Part shown: positions 24,301-34,589 of the stretch, one piece after another
Numbering within the stretch: the first letter of the stretch is position 1
Layout of the letters: each line of letters starts with the position of its first letter
From: Trichostrongylus colubriformis
Taxonomy: Eukaryota > Nematoda > Chromadorea > Rhabditida > Trichostrongylidae
NCBI GenBank assembly: GCA_963978905.1
Contig: OZ022258.1
Span: 55,784,591 to 55,848,590, forward strand
Reading direction: 5' to 3'
Length of the DNA stretch: 64,000 nt
Position numbers and translations under genes: made by a program
The notes under the pieces: model-generated
What the model was told of the DNA's origin: nothing
What the model saw: the letters and a program-made list of their open reading frames with translations, nothing else
Databases searched by the model: none

Positions 24301-26631
24301 TACAGCACAGGTGAGAATGCCGAGCACGAGAAACACAGTGAACCATGGCGAAGACGTTTCCAAGGAGAGGCATACTGTAAAAAAAACTGTATTGTTATGT
24401 CAAGTTGTATTCTAACAAGCCATTCTGGCATATTAACGAGGCGTCCGAGAAGAAAGTATCATGATTGCGATTTAAAATGAATAGAAGTAATCATTTAGTG
24501 CTGAGCTAACACAGCCTTTGGGAGTTCCCAGTAACTTATTACAAGGGTGAAAGACGGAATGGGTAACGACGATGGAGTAGGTGAGGAGAGCGGGGCAGCG
24601 TCCAGATCTGGCCATTTGACGGCACTCATCTTCAGCTTCACCCTCTTCATTAATGCAAAGGTGCGGGAGCACGCCTTCAGTTAAGATCGACGGTTATCGG
24701 GTTTGTGACCTTTTCAAAACGATCGTTCTCTACAGTTTTTTGGCTTTCACATCCCATAATCGGTCTGAATTGCTTTCAGTTTGCACGCAGTGTAATGGAA
24801 CTGACTACTTGAGTGAACTGCGCGGCGTATCCCACAAGTGTGTCACTGGTCGGCGAAAATTCCATTGCAAATTCAAAAGCGTGCAGTTTTTGATCATTTT
24901 CATGATAAATCTCTTGGAAGCTATCGCTTGAATAGAAGAGCAGAACCAGTTCAGCTGAGTTCAACGAACCAAAACCAAATAACAAAAAAGATTGTTAGAG
25001 AAATGAAGAGTAGCTCACCGATGAACAATGATGCAGCCAGCACGATGCTAATGTTGTTTAGTGGAACAACTGTGATGATCGCTGAAATTGATCTGACTTT
25101 GATTAGTATGTGATATTCTCTCCGGGAGTGGCGGGGTATCCTTACTGTTACTAACCACGTCGATCGGAACTGCTGTGCTATCTCATTAAGGGGGAGGGGC
25201 ATTTTATAGAATGTTGAATGCTTACGCATTGCTGACGGGTTACAGCTATTGAACGTTGATCATATACAAACCTTACACAATCATTAATTTGCCACCAGAT
25301 TCATCATGTGACTCGTCAGCATCCTATAAATGCCCCCCCCCCATCTCATTAGGATACGCTCTGAAGGAGTGAAAGAGAACAAGGTCAGATTTTGTAAGTG
25401 TGTGTCAATTTATGAGAAAAAAGATCGACTGATGTTTTTGGCTTTTTTATACCTTGCTCGAATACCTAATTGCGGCAATCATGAAGGATCTCAGACGCGA
25501 CTTTGTGGAGAATCGTTTATATACTATAGATCAGAAAATCTACACTCTTATACCTAAATTCTAAAAACAATATATAACGAGGGAATTCACCTGTTTTCCT
25601 ACTGACTCGGTCGAAAAGTCGTCCTAAATGTCCGCTGAGGGCCATCTGCCCGATTCCTTCGGCAAACTGTTCAATGGATACCATTCGCATGCCGCCGAGT
25701 GCTTGCATGCACAGTGAGATACAAAAAGACCATGCTCGGTCCTCCTGAGAGTGGTTTATTCGCAGTTGTTCTTCTTTTTTAAGTGCTATGGTCTATTCCG
25801 ATAAAAAAGCCCTAGTGTGAGCGGCTGGATTTTGCTGCATGTACTTCCATTTAAAATATTTATTTTGAACATATCATTGAGAATCTGAGTTAGGGTGTTT
25901 CGGTAGTGCAATGGATCGGTACATATGTATATGCTCTGGAAGCATAGATTACGAGATCGAGCTGTGCCCGAAACCGAAACTTTGTTTGGAAAGTAGTGTA
26001 AAGAAAAATACATATACATATTAGTGACTAGTTCCAATACAGTGAACTGCTCAATTCCAAAGCAGTAAATTGCTCTATTTCACACTTGCGAGCTCGCCAA
26101 TGGGCTTGAATTGCTTCTACAGTATTTTTGTGGACCCTTTTAGAGTAATTTGAGACAATATTTTGGGATCACACATTAATTTAAGGCATTTAGATTTGCA
26201 CGAGACTTCGCGACAGTTACTGCTCAAGTGCATTTTCATCCCTAAATAAATCAAGAAAATCGAGCAGGCAATGTGCTTCAAAATATTTGCCAAACCGCCT
26301 TCCTGGGGACGTCCGTTGCTGTTCATTTGGAGAAGGCGTGAAACACAGCGTTTAAGGCAATCAGTGAGTGATTCGCATTGCCAAATCTTCTTGGTAGAGT
26401 TCAAGAATATGGTGAAAACGTTAGGAAGTCAAGGAGAGCATTCGTCAAAACATGTACAAATGCTTTCTGGGAAATCTCGCCATCATTAACCTTACCAGCA
26501 AGTTTATTGAAGGGCAAAGAAACTGAAAAGTCGTGAATCAGGGAAATTTTTAAGGAACGTACCATACATGTTGACAGGTAAGCTGCGTAGAGGAGGAAAT
26601 TCGATTTGGATCTCACTGTCAGCCAACGCAT
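18367..26631 (-). CDS. ferroportin (SLC40 family iron exporter), 14 exons
   Basis: A multi-pass plasma-membrane exporter of Fe2+. Exons, 5' to 3': 26563-26631, 25591-25744, 25019-25081, 24219-24374, 23953-24017, 23028-23187, 22816-22943, 22698-22756, 22086-22182, 19965-20060, 19775-19865, 19105-19223, 18551-18661, 18367-18435. All phases agree: 478 residues (human 571; the cytosolic and outer loops are shorter here). Family motifs: YLSTCMEDRAWSF (Asp25 = human Asp39, with one extra residue before it), SRDWVVVLSDGD (134-145), NATLTALDQLTNVISP (Asn150, Asp157, Gln158 = human 174, 181, 182), TVMGFDG (Asp264 = human Asp325), ISIWLPGSPFDP and ATARFGLW. Human Cys326, the hepcidin-binding thiol, is Gly265. 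Failure to splice the last intron would give a different 15-residue tail. Several introns carry repeats. Nematodes have several fpn paralogues, so no symbol is given. Confidence 0.93.
18744..18957. mobile_element. mariner-type MITE in a ferroportin intron
   Basis: A 214-bp element with imperfect inverted ends of about 70 bases. The left end is TTAGGTTGCCCCGAAAGTTC and the right end, inverted, is TTAGGTTCCCAAAAGTTCCG. It is flanked by TA on both sides. The termini are of the TTAGGTTG type also seen on the mariner copies at 50022 and 61731, so a mariner transposase probably moved it. No coding potential. Confidence 0.8.
19262..19490 (-). mobile_element. tRNA-derived SINE-like repeat, copy B
   Basis: On the minus strand it has the same body as copy A: a box-B-like GGATCAAATCC, a central block, and an end at GGAATGCGTGGCGCATCCCA. 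The head is degenerate. It lies in a ferroportin intron in the sense orientation. Confidence 0.6.
20302..20476. repeat. inverted repeat in a ferroportin intron
   Basis: Left arm GCGTTCATACTTTGCGGTGCC, right arm inverse GCGTTCATACCTTGCGCCGGC, both ending near an ACGTGG block. Length about 175 bp. Probably a small DNA-transposon derivative. No target duplication could be assigned. Confidence 0.65.
25897..25974 (+). other. tRNA-like sequence (degenerate tRNA or SINE head)
   Basis: A perfect 7-bp acceptor-type stem (GTTTCGG with CCGAAAC) encloses a D-arm-like AGTGCAATGGATCGG and a 5-bp anticodon-type stem TATGC/GCATA with a 7-base loop TCTGGAA. The T-arm does not pair and U33 is C, so a working tRNA is unlikely. 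A relative sits at 44387-44457. It lies in ferroportin intron 1, on the opposite strand. Confidence 0.45.
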
Positions 26632-27709
26632 TAATGAGACCAACGTCGTGCCGTTCTTATCACCAACACTGATTACAAACAGTGGGAAAAAACCGAAAGT
26701 CTTGCCTCTCCAAATGCATCAAAAAACAGCAACATCGACTACTCTCATAAACAAGCTGTGGTTTTCCTTTTTTGAGAATACGTACCGAACGGAATTCTTT
26801 CCATGTTAAGCCTAAATGCACCAGAAATGCTCTCAGAGTAACGGATCTGTGTTTGTTTTGAAAAGATTTGAAAAGACCACGATCTCGTGGGAGCCCCTTC
26901 AATTACCTGCAGGAAAACAACCTCCTCGCACAACCACATGGTTTACCGGTAACATGTCCTTGGCTCTGTGCACATACATATCCGCTGACCTCTTTTTGGT
27001 TTTGGTTTCTTAATGATTTCCTCTCTTCCTTACGTTGTCTTGATTCTTCTTTCCTTCTCGTTTTTTTTTTTTGTTTTTAGGAGTAGAATTCTACTGTGAT
27101 TGATCTCAACTATGATTCCTATTCGGGTTTCTCAACCATTTCGAGAGGTGAATTTCTGTAACATAGTGGCAATGCACGCCAATAGGAGCAACAGGTTCGC
27201 GTTACCATGACGGAGAATCTTCCTCGTAGCGAGTGGCGTGTGCGCAAGCTAGGGGCGCAGTAAGTGGATGGGTTCAAAAGATTACAGTATCATAGGTCAT
27301 ATTTTAAATATTTTGAGCGTATCGACCTGACTGGCGTACGGCGACCTAGCTCACACTCATCAACAAACAATAGAAACCTCAAAATCTGCTTGAAGACAGA
27401 ATATAGCTAGAGCAGTAGGAATTAGCTTTGAAGAATCACTTTTCCGTGACTTCGAAAGGGGTGCACCAAACACGTCCTATGTCACGTCACACACTTCGTT
27501 CTCGAACAAAAACAGTTTGTCGTGGATCTCATCCTAAAAATCGGTGCCAGCTCTGATCACCCTCCATTTATGCCACTAGTGCCCTCCATGACACTTCAAA
27601 AAATAAGGGTTCTGCGATCGCTGGACGTGAGCTGTGAATTTCCGGTAAAGCATTCAGACATACACGATTAGCCGCTCAGACTGCTTTGAAGTCTGTCAAT
27701 TCGTAGATA
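26632..27709. other. 5' flank of ferroportin, no gene recognised
   Basis: Open frames at 26606-27080 occur on both strands and show no splice-consistent protein. This stretch should hold the ferroportin promoter and 5' UTR. I saw no clear TATA box. A TTTGTAATCAG acceptor lies about 45 bases before the ATG and could accept a spliced leader. I looked for an iron-responsive-element CAGTG hairpin and did not find a convincing one. Confidence 0.35.
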
Positions 27710-28209
27710 CAGTAGCGCTCAAAAGTCTTCGGCCAAATGGTTTATCACTTGGGTTTTTCACTTGTAACTTTTCGACTGGACCGATCTAAGAGAAATTTTA
27801 GTATGTTGTACTTGGAGACACTGCATACTTAATATACTATTTTGGCGCTCAACGGTGTAGGTTACGTGGTTAAATGCAATTTTTTTGTTTTTGGCGTGCC
27901 ATGCCGTTCCGCTGTGCCGCTGTCATCAAAAGTCGTGGTCTTTCTACAGAATATTAATGTTCTCTGAGGCTTGCTCGTTTTGTTTTTGTAAAGAAAGCCG
28001 TTTTTCTTGACCAAGCCTTTTACTTTTTTTCTGGGTGGTCTTGTAGTTAATTCTTGTAAAAAATCATGAAAAGTGGCAAGCGACGCTCAAGTAGAAGGAA
28101 ATGTTGACAATAGGTTCAGGCACCACATATTAAAATTTTGTCAAATTTGGTCAAGTAGAAAAAAAGTTATGACAAAAAAGTTTTGGCCGAAGACTTTTGA
28201 GCGCTACTG
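27710..28209. mobile_element. 500-bp Tc1/mariner-type element without transposase
   Basis: Perfect 28-bp terminal inverted repeats beginning CAGTAGCGCTCAAAAGTCTT, flanked by TA on each side. The interior has no sizeable frame and carries AT-rich runs. The perfect ends suggest recent movement. It lies between ferroportin and the small gene at 28898-29586. Confidence 0.88.
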
Positions 28210-28897
28210 TATGTACCCCACTCACTTACTGCTACCACGTAAACAGTTCTGATCCACTCACATCAAGTTTGTAAATATAAAATGAAAATAAAATGCTCTG
28301 GAAGATGAATCTATGCCACTGTTCGTAACTTATAACGGTGCAGCAGACCGCCAGTTATTTCATGTTGTGGAATGGCGCTGAATGCGTGGCCATTTGACGG
28401 GCATCGTGAGAGATCAAGCTTTACCCTCTGGCCTATTGCATAAGTACAGGAATAGATCTCACGTTCTTTTACATAGGTGAACAGATATGCTTCCAGGAGC
28501 TATCTTGGCGTGTAATGTGCACCCGTGATGCCCCAAAGGTGCAATTTGGGCTATAAATGCTTGCACAATTGCAGGCGAGCCACCTTGATCAGAAAGCTTA
28601 ACTAGCTCAGCGGAGCCCAAAGATTGTGCGTAGGAGGGGATCAGGAATGAGATCTGCTAACCAATCTGTTTTCTCGTCATGGAAAGCTTTATGAAAGCTG
28701 AGACATGACGTACTTCAAAAGATAATTTATTCAGACTGTAAGCAATTGAGCAGTTGAAGCGAATCATTCACACAGTATACAAATTATACAAGTTCATGTT
28801 TTCGGAAAAGGGAGGGCCAGACACAAATATGAAATGTTAGCCATATACAGGAAAGAAATTTGATAGTTTTTCTTGAGGCTGTCACGTGACTGATCAG

Positions 28898-29586
28898 CTA
28901 CAGATTGATAGTATTAACGATGATAACATGATAGTCAAGTACTGCTCGCATTGCTTCCATGAAATCTTCTCCGTCAGAAACCGTGAAACCGGATCGGATT
29001 TTCTGACCCACGTCTATGACCACGTTGAATTTATCGCGTGCCGCTCCAGGCATGCATCTGAAAATATGCGAATCGGTCGGTATTCGCAGAAACACGTTCA
29101 AATCTTTCTGCTCTTGAATTATCCAATTCTCGTAAATGATTTTGTTAGAAAATGTGTGGAATTTTTCACAGCACGGAAACATAATGGCAATTACGGAAAG
29201 ATAATAGCAAGAGATGTCCGGTCATTTTCAAAATTATGTAATCCGAAAGCTATTCGGCAGATTGAACAGAAATTACCTCTTTACATCAAGTGCCCAGTAG
29301 ATTCCTGCAGGTGATTTTCCCCACATTTTCGTCGGGCATTTGCTGGTTTCTTGTTCCTTAAAAAACCGTTGACTTACATATGGAAACGATGGTCCGTGTA
29401 TTCAGTAATAGATACCGGACCTTCAATTTTTAACTGACAAATATGCAAAGAACACACCTCAAACCAAAGTACTTTGATTGCTTCGACGGGTATTTGTTTC
29501 ACTTTTTTCGAAGGGAAATGGTAGTTCTTGATTTTGATGGCGCATTCGTTCACCGCGACATACTCATCTTCGTACAATATGGACAT
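28898..29586 (-). CDS. small conserved-looking protein of unknown function, 4 exons, 136 residues
   Basis: Exons, 5' to 3': 29458-29586, 29378-29433, 29277-29342, 28898-29057, all phases in agreement. The start ATG lies 10 bases after a TTTTTCAG acceptor, as expected for spliced-leader addition. The protein begins MSILYEDEYVAVNE and alternates short hydrophobic strands with charged turns (IKIKNYHFPSKKVKQIP, then KMWGKSPAGIYWALDVK) and ends in an amphipathic helix (SDGEDFMEAMRAVLDY). This looks like a small beta-rich fold followed by a helix, perhaps PH-like. That is only an impression from the pattern. No signal peptide or membrane segment. Intron 2 is only 35 bases. A start codon 26 bases downstream of the preceding frame's stop suggests an operon. 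Codon use is ordinary and nothing is broken. Confidence 0.78.
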
Positions 29587-29611
29587 CGGTTTATCACTGA
29601 AAAAGGCTTTG

Positions 29612-29778
29612 CTAGATAATGAAGTCATGAATTAAGCGATTGTCGTAATTGCCAGCAATCGACTGCAACTCAGTCAATTGTTGAGCAGACGGAGGAATAT
29701 ATGAGGAAAAACGTGAGGCGGAAACATCAAATCCCAGAACGTGTCTCAATTCCAAAATAGCATACAGCGGGAGTAACT
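29612..29778 (-). CDS. last exon of an upstream gene (partial)
   Basis: After a CCTCATCAG acceptor, a frame of 54 codons plus a partial codon reads through to TAG at 29612. It starts LLPLYAILELRHVLGFDV and ends with NYDNRLIHDF. Composition and acceptor are those of a real terminal exon. The family is not recognised. It stops 15 bases before the acceptor of the next gene, so the two could be one polycistronic transcript. Earlier exons should lie upstream on the same strand; 31228-31358 is a candidate, but the joining exons were not resolved. Confidence 0.5.
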
Positions 29779-31227
29779 GATGAGGTTTGTCGTTCACGAT
29801 TTATTCGAACATCAATTCAGAAGCGAGCAAAAGAGAAAGGCTCGAACAGGGGGAGGGGAGTCGTACTTCCAATGACGCCATTTTTGCTCAGTTCATGTAT
29901 ATAGGAGAGAGGGATACTGCTGCTACTACGACAAAAGGAAGGTCACCCGCACTTCACTGAACAGGTCGAAGTACCGTATACTGATGTCTGCTCCCTTTCA
30001 CTCCTCTATCCCCCTCCCCCTCCTCTTCTTCGTTTATTTTGGTTAAAGGCACCAGTAGCGGTAAGAGAAAACTGAGGTCTGGGAGTATATGTTCTCTGAA
30101 AACGAACCTCCTCTTTCAGAGGAGGTCATATATGGCGAAAATCGCATCAAGAAAACGCGGCCTGGAGTCTTATAAAGACCCCGCAGCTCGGTATGCCGTT
30201 ATGCGGTTGTGCGGCCGGGGGAGTCGCTGTGGAGGGGTGGGACAACGATCGCGGTGGGCTGGTTCAGACTCCGGCCCGCATTCACCCACTCCGGCTAGTG
30301 ATGCAGACGACGAGAGGGAAGGGGGATTTTCAGGTGCCTATTCCTCGGTTTTTTCGCGGTTCATGTCGTCTTTTTCTTCTACTACACTGCTGAGTACACC
30401 TACTATCATATTCCATAGTCTGCCGAATTTACCCCATCTAGTGTCTTTAACTGTACAAGCGTACCTAGTGTGATAGCTAGAGACTCCACGATCCACTCTT
30501 TCGCGATCCAAAGTAAGTAAATGCTATGAAGCACTGTCCTCCCCTACACCCGAATTCTTTGTAGCATGTCAGTATGTCCATGGGCTGGAGACCTTATCTG
30601 CCCATACTCTAGACAAAGCCAGTCTCAGATAAGGACCATCTATGCTATCGCAAGTTTTCGCATGTTTTTCTGCGTGCAAGAAAAGTGCACTTACGTGACG
30701 CAGGTATATTATTTAGGTATTCACCTAATCCGGATCAAAATAAGTGCGAGAAACAAAATAATATGAACATTTCAAATTCAATTTCACAAATTTCTGTTTT
30801 GCTTTTTTTACTTTGTATACGGACGAATTCCGTCTAGCACTTAGGAACAGATCACGATATGATGGATATTTACATCGTGACGAGCGTAACCTCCTGGTCG
30901 ACATGGGTCTCACGCTGAGGAGAAGAAAAACGTATTCCTGTAAGAATAGCACAAGCACGCACGTCACTGAATCTTCTTACACAGGGGATTTGTTGTAGAC
31001 ATAATAATTATAATACGATGTGTAATTAGGGTTGACGTGTGCACACTATTATGTATATGGATTCGTGGGATAGGAAATGATAGTGTATGCACATATATGC
31101 ATGCACTTGTAAATAGAAAGTGAGGAAGTCACGCGGAGAGATGAAGTCTCTCCACCGGAAGTTAGATTGCAAATGCACCTGAGAAATGGAAAATATGGCT
31201 CGAGGGAGGGGTGGGGGGGGGGCGTAC

Positions 31228-31358
31228 GCGGGAGGTTGAAGATACTCAACTTCTTTCCACGTAATTCCATTCCAGGTGACACTCTCGACAACGTAAATAG
31301 GTATGTTAGAGTCTTCGCGATAGTAATGCAAGGTTTTAAAAAGTGAAAAAATAATCAT
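31228..31358 (-). CDS. candidate first exon on the minus strand
   Basis: An ATG at 31358 opens 43 codons plus two bases to a GTACGC donor. The text includes LHYYREDSNIPIYVVES and TWNGITWKEVEYLQPP, which looks like coding sequence. No signal peptide. It may belong to the gene ending at 29612, but I could not place the middle exons. Between them, 30800-30940 and 30000-30120 both hold open stretches in competing frames. Confidence 0.35.
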
Positions 31359-31699
31359 TCAAAAAATTTCAGATTTCAGAAGAAGTCTTGAAAATCTCAT
31401 TTCAAATCGGTATGAATAGGTGGAACATTCACATTTTTGTGGCTGCCATGCCATGTGAAGCTTTTCGTTTCGAGGGTTGCATGAATGCAAATATCTCCGA
31501 AATCGCTTTGTGATCAGCTCAAAAACTTTAGTACAACTCACTATACTGACTGTGTATACGCCATGCACGCACTGTTGGTCAAAAAACCAAGAAGCAGTTG
31601 GATTTAGATAAGGGGAAGAGACTACCTGGCAGAGACGGTTTATAGAATAAGAGAAAGAGAAGTCCAGCCCAGGCACTCAGGACGCAGTGGTCTACAGTA

Positions 31700-32385
31700 A
31701 TGGGAAGACTTCACTATTTGTGTGGGAACCAAAGTGATTCCCGAAAAGTGCTTGTTCGAAAGGAGGATTGGATCTTACCTGGTGCCAGCCCAACTAATTG
31801 TTGTGATAAAGGTAATTAAGTGGGTAGCGATGCGTTTGAAGTTCGTGAAGGGCACGTTTGACTTATCAAAGGAGCAAAAAGAAGGCGATGAAGCAATAGA
31901 AAGGGAAGTGGGTAATGCATATCCACCGTAATAAAGAGCCGACTCACTAGACAACGGACGGTTACTAGGGAAGCAAAAGATTCGATTGTTTTTCCTGTAA
32001 CTGCTTAAGAAAGATGTATTAGAATTCAGAAAAATGCACTGAAGCAAGGTGTAATATCAATGCGTGAGGAGCTTCACAGCATCGGCAGAGCAACTAGTGG
32101 AGCACGCCGTTGCGAAGAGCCGAGAGCAGCTTTTAAAGCTGTCTCGTGAAGCGAATTAATCTGCCTCGGATCGCTGCCTACGGTGTGGGAGGAGCCGGCA
32201 CCGGTGCTGTCAGGGGCTACGCCATCATGGCTACCGTCTTCGTGTTTTCGCTTTTCTGCTTCAGCATGACGACAGCTTCGGATTAGGTGGTGGATTTTAG
32301 AATATGACAAAGGAAGCCATGAATGAGGAAACCTCTGAAACCCTTGCCGTCGCGTGTTTACAGTGTTTGCGATTGAATCATCCAC
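31700..32385. other. competing open frames on both strands
   Basis: On the plus strand an ATG at 31700, two bases after a TCTACAG acceptor, opens a 36-codon frame. From 32139 a frame ends at 32286 with a hydrophobic segment (YAIMATVFVFSLFCF) and a Gly-rich lead. On the minus strand 32385-32074 encodes 102 charged residues from an ATG. At most one of these sets is real, and sequence alone does not decide. Confidence 0.25.
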
Positions 32386-34154
32386 GTGGTGAGTGGTGGA
32401 TAATGCTAATCCAGTGATGTCTGAAGGGCTTCACATAGAGGAGTGGGCATATACGAGCCCGGTTTTTAAAATTTTTGGAAGGGATGTTTAATGTATGTAC
32501 TGCGTTTCAGGCACCTTAGTGGCTCCGCACAGACTTCTGATGCGTGGCGCATCGCCGAAAATCGAATCAATAAAGCGTACTCTTCAGTTTTAGGGGCTAT
32601 ATTCCAATAATGCATTGTTTCGAATTGGATATTTGGAATGACATCAGCTCATTTTCTGTGAAGTCTCCATATTTACAACCGCTTATCCCAGAAACGAAAC
32701 AATAGAAGTCTTCAGCTATCAGTGCGGCCGAAATCTCTGACTACCCCTGAAATTCGCATAAGCATTCGAGCGTGATCGTGCGAAACTATCTGTTATAAAA
32801 TGCCATTTCATGGAAGGAAAACCACATTGAAATCAATTTTCAGAAAGTTCAAAAAGAATCAGATGCGCGCTAGATTCAGACGGGATTCACTCCATTACCT
32901 TCTGAGATGTTTTTCCTCGCATTACTGTTCATAAACAAAATCAAATACAAAATGATCACTATCACAGCTAAATAACTTCCTTTATAACATGGGATTACTA
33001 TCATAATGTACGTCATTAATTTATTGTTGATTATCTATCGTTATTATTCATTAATAATTGGTAGTATAATTCATGGTAATTAATGCAGGATTTTGCCCAA
33101 GTAACGCATAAATTATGGAATATTTGCCTTTATTGCACATGCAGCAATATCATATAATAACTTCCGCGAATGTTACCATGTTTTCGCTTTGGGGTGGAAT
33201 TTGAGCATATATATTTTATTGATGATTTAATAATTTGTAACAGCATTCGTGATGATTACTCTAGGGGAATTCTCATTATGAGAAGGGGAATCCCTAGCGA
33301 CACACTCCTTGTTGTTGCCAGCTAAGTGGTAATATAAGAATTTCCTTATTGAAGTCACATGTTAATTATAATCACATCATTGTTTTTCCACCTGATATCC
33401 AAACAGTTTAAAGTTGTGACATAGTTTTTTCGACATTTTTCTCGCAGTTCTCTGGAGACTTCCAAAAACATCTGTGAATGAAATTCATGGGTAGAGCATC
33501 CAGTACAATTCAACAGTTTATTGGGATTGCTCCAATTTCTACGCGTCTCAAATAAAAAAGGCTATTTTTAAAGTGGGCTTTAATTGCTTTTTCTCAACGG
33601 AAGTCGTCAGAGCTCCAGCGTGACCGATGACTTCATGGAAATCATGAATAAGGTGCTGGCATGAATGAGCTGGAAGCCCTATTCGCCTTTCATCGACTAC
33701 TTTCTGATCCTTCCTGTCAAGGAGAAAACTGAATACAACCTGGGATTCTACCAAGAATAATAGTGCAATGCGCTTCACATAGTAAGGAATTAGAGGGCAT
33801 CGATCATTTTATTTTCAAATTTCATGACTTACTGAAATGATGTAGAAAGAAAAGTGCAACTTGGAAATAACCCAGGTGATGCCGTTTCCAATTTGGGCTG
33901 GATAGTGCAACGTCATCAACGAATCAGACCTATTTCAAGCATTCCAGGGGCTGACAACGTATCGAGATTATAAGAACTCTTTACGTATAATCACAGCCTA
34001 CACAAATACTCTACTATTATGAGTAAAGCTCCATTGCACGGCACAGTTAAGAAGGGCTTATCGCCATTTAACCTTCGCACTCCGCCCACATGTGTATTAA
34101 TCTCATACGTACTCAGCTGATTTCCACTGTTAGTAGCGTCTCAGCCGTATATTT
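32386..34154. other. AT-rich stretch, one possible small secreted-protein frame
   Basis: Mostly AT-rich and without exons I can defend. On the minus strand 33778-33548 encodes 76 residues starting MKRIALLFLVESQVVFSFLL, which has signal-peptide character, followed by a hydrophilic part. There is no splice or promoter support, so I do not list it as a gene. Confidence 0.3.
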
Positions 34155-34344
34155 AGATCCTCTAGGCATCAACAACCTCTCGCCGACGTTTTGAGCCGCT
34201 AATGCCGATTATGATTTCTGCAAATGTGACGCACTTCTACACGGAGCTTGCCTGATGTTTTTCAAAGCGCAATAAAATATATAGATTATGTTGCTGATCA
34301 CATATCAGCCCACTAAACACAGCTGATGACCGTCTTCAGTGAGG
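34155..34344. repeat. direct duplication, copy 1
   Basis: About 190 bases that recur at 34398-34589 with roughly 80-85% identity by eye. Shared blocks include TTCTACACGGAGCTTG, TATGTTGCTGATCACA and GCTGATGACCGT. Confidence 0.85.
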
Positions 34345-34397
34345 TAGTGCTTAAGCGTTACTTGACGGTTGGTGCTTAGTGTATTCTGAAACAGGAT

Positions 34398-34589
34398 GAG
34401 ATTCCTCTAGACATCAACAACCTCTTGCCGACGTGTTGGCTGCTAGAGCCGATTATAATTTCTGCAAACGTGACGTACTTCTACACGGAGCTTGTTTGAT
34501 GTTTTCTAAAGCGCAATGATATAGTATAAATTATGTTGCTGATCACAATTCAGCCTACTAAATGGAGCTGATGACCGTGTTCCGTGAGG
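34398..34589. repeat. direct duplication, copy 2
   Basis: The second copy of the segment at 34155-34344, in the same orientation, separated from it by about 53 unrelated bases. There are no terminal inverted repeats. Confidence 0.85.

Noticed and set aside
26117..26404. Cys-rich minus-strand frame inside ferroportin intron 1
   Set aside because: No signal peptide or splice context; joining it to exon 1 or 2 would break the ferroportin phase.
28886..29314. 142-codon plus-strand frame
   Set aside because: It is antisense to exons 3 and 4 of the small minus-strand gene, whose splice phases agree throughout.
30039..30473. 144-codon plus-strand frame rich in Arg, Gly and Ser
   Set aside because: It begins at a non-ATG codon, overlaps GC-rich simple sequence, and competes with equally open minus-strand frames.
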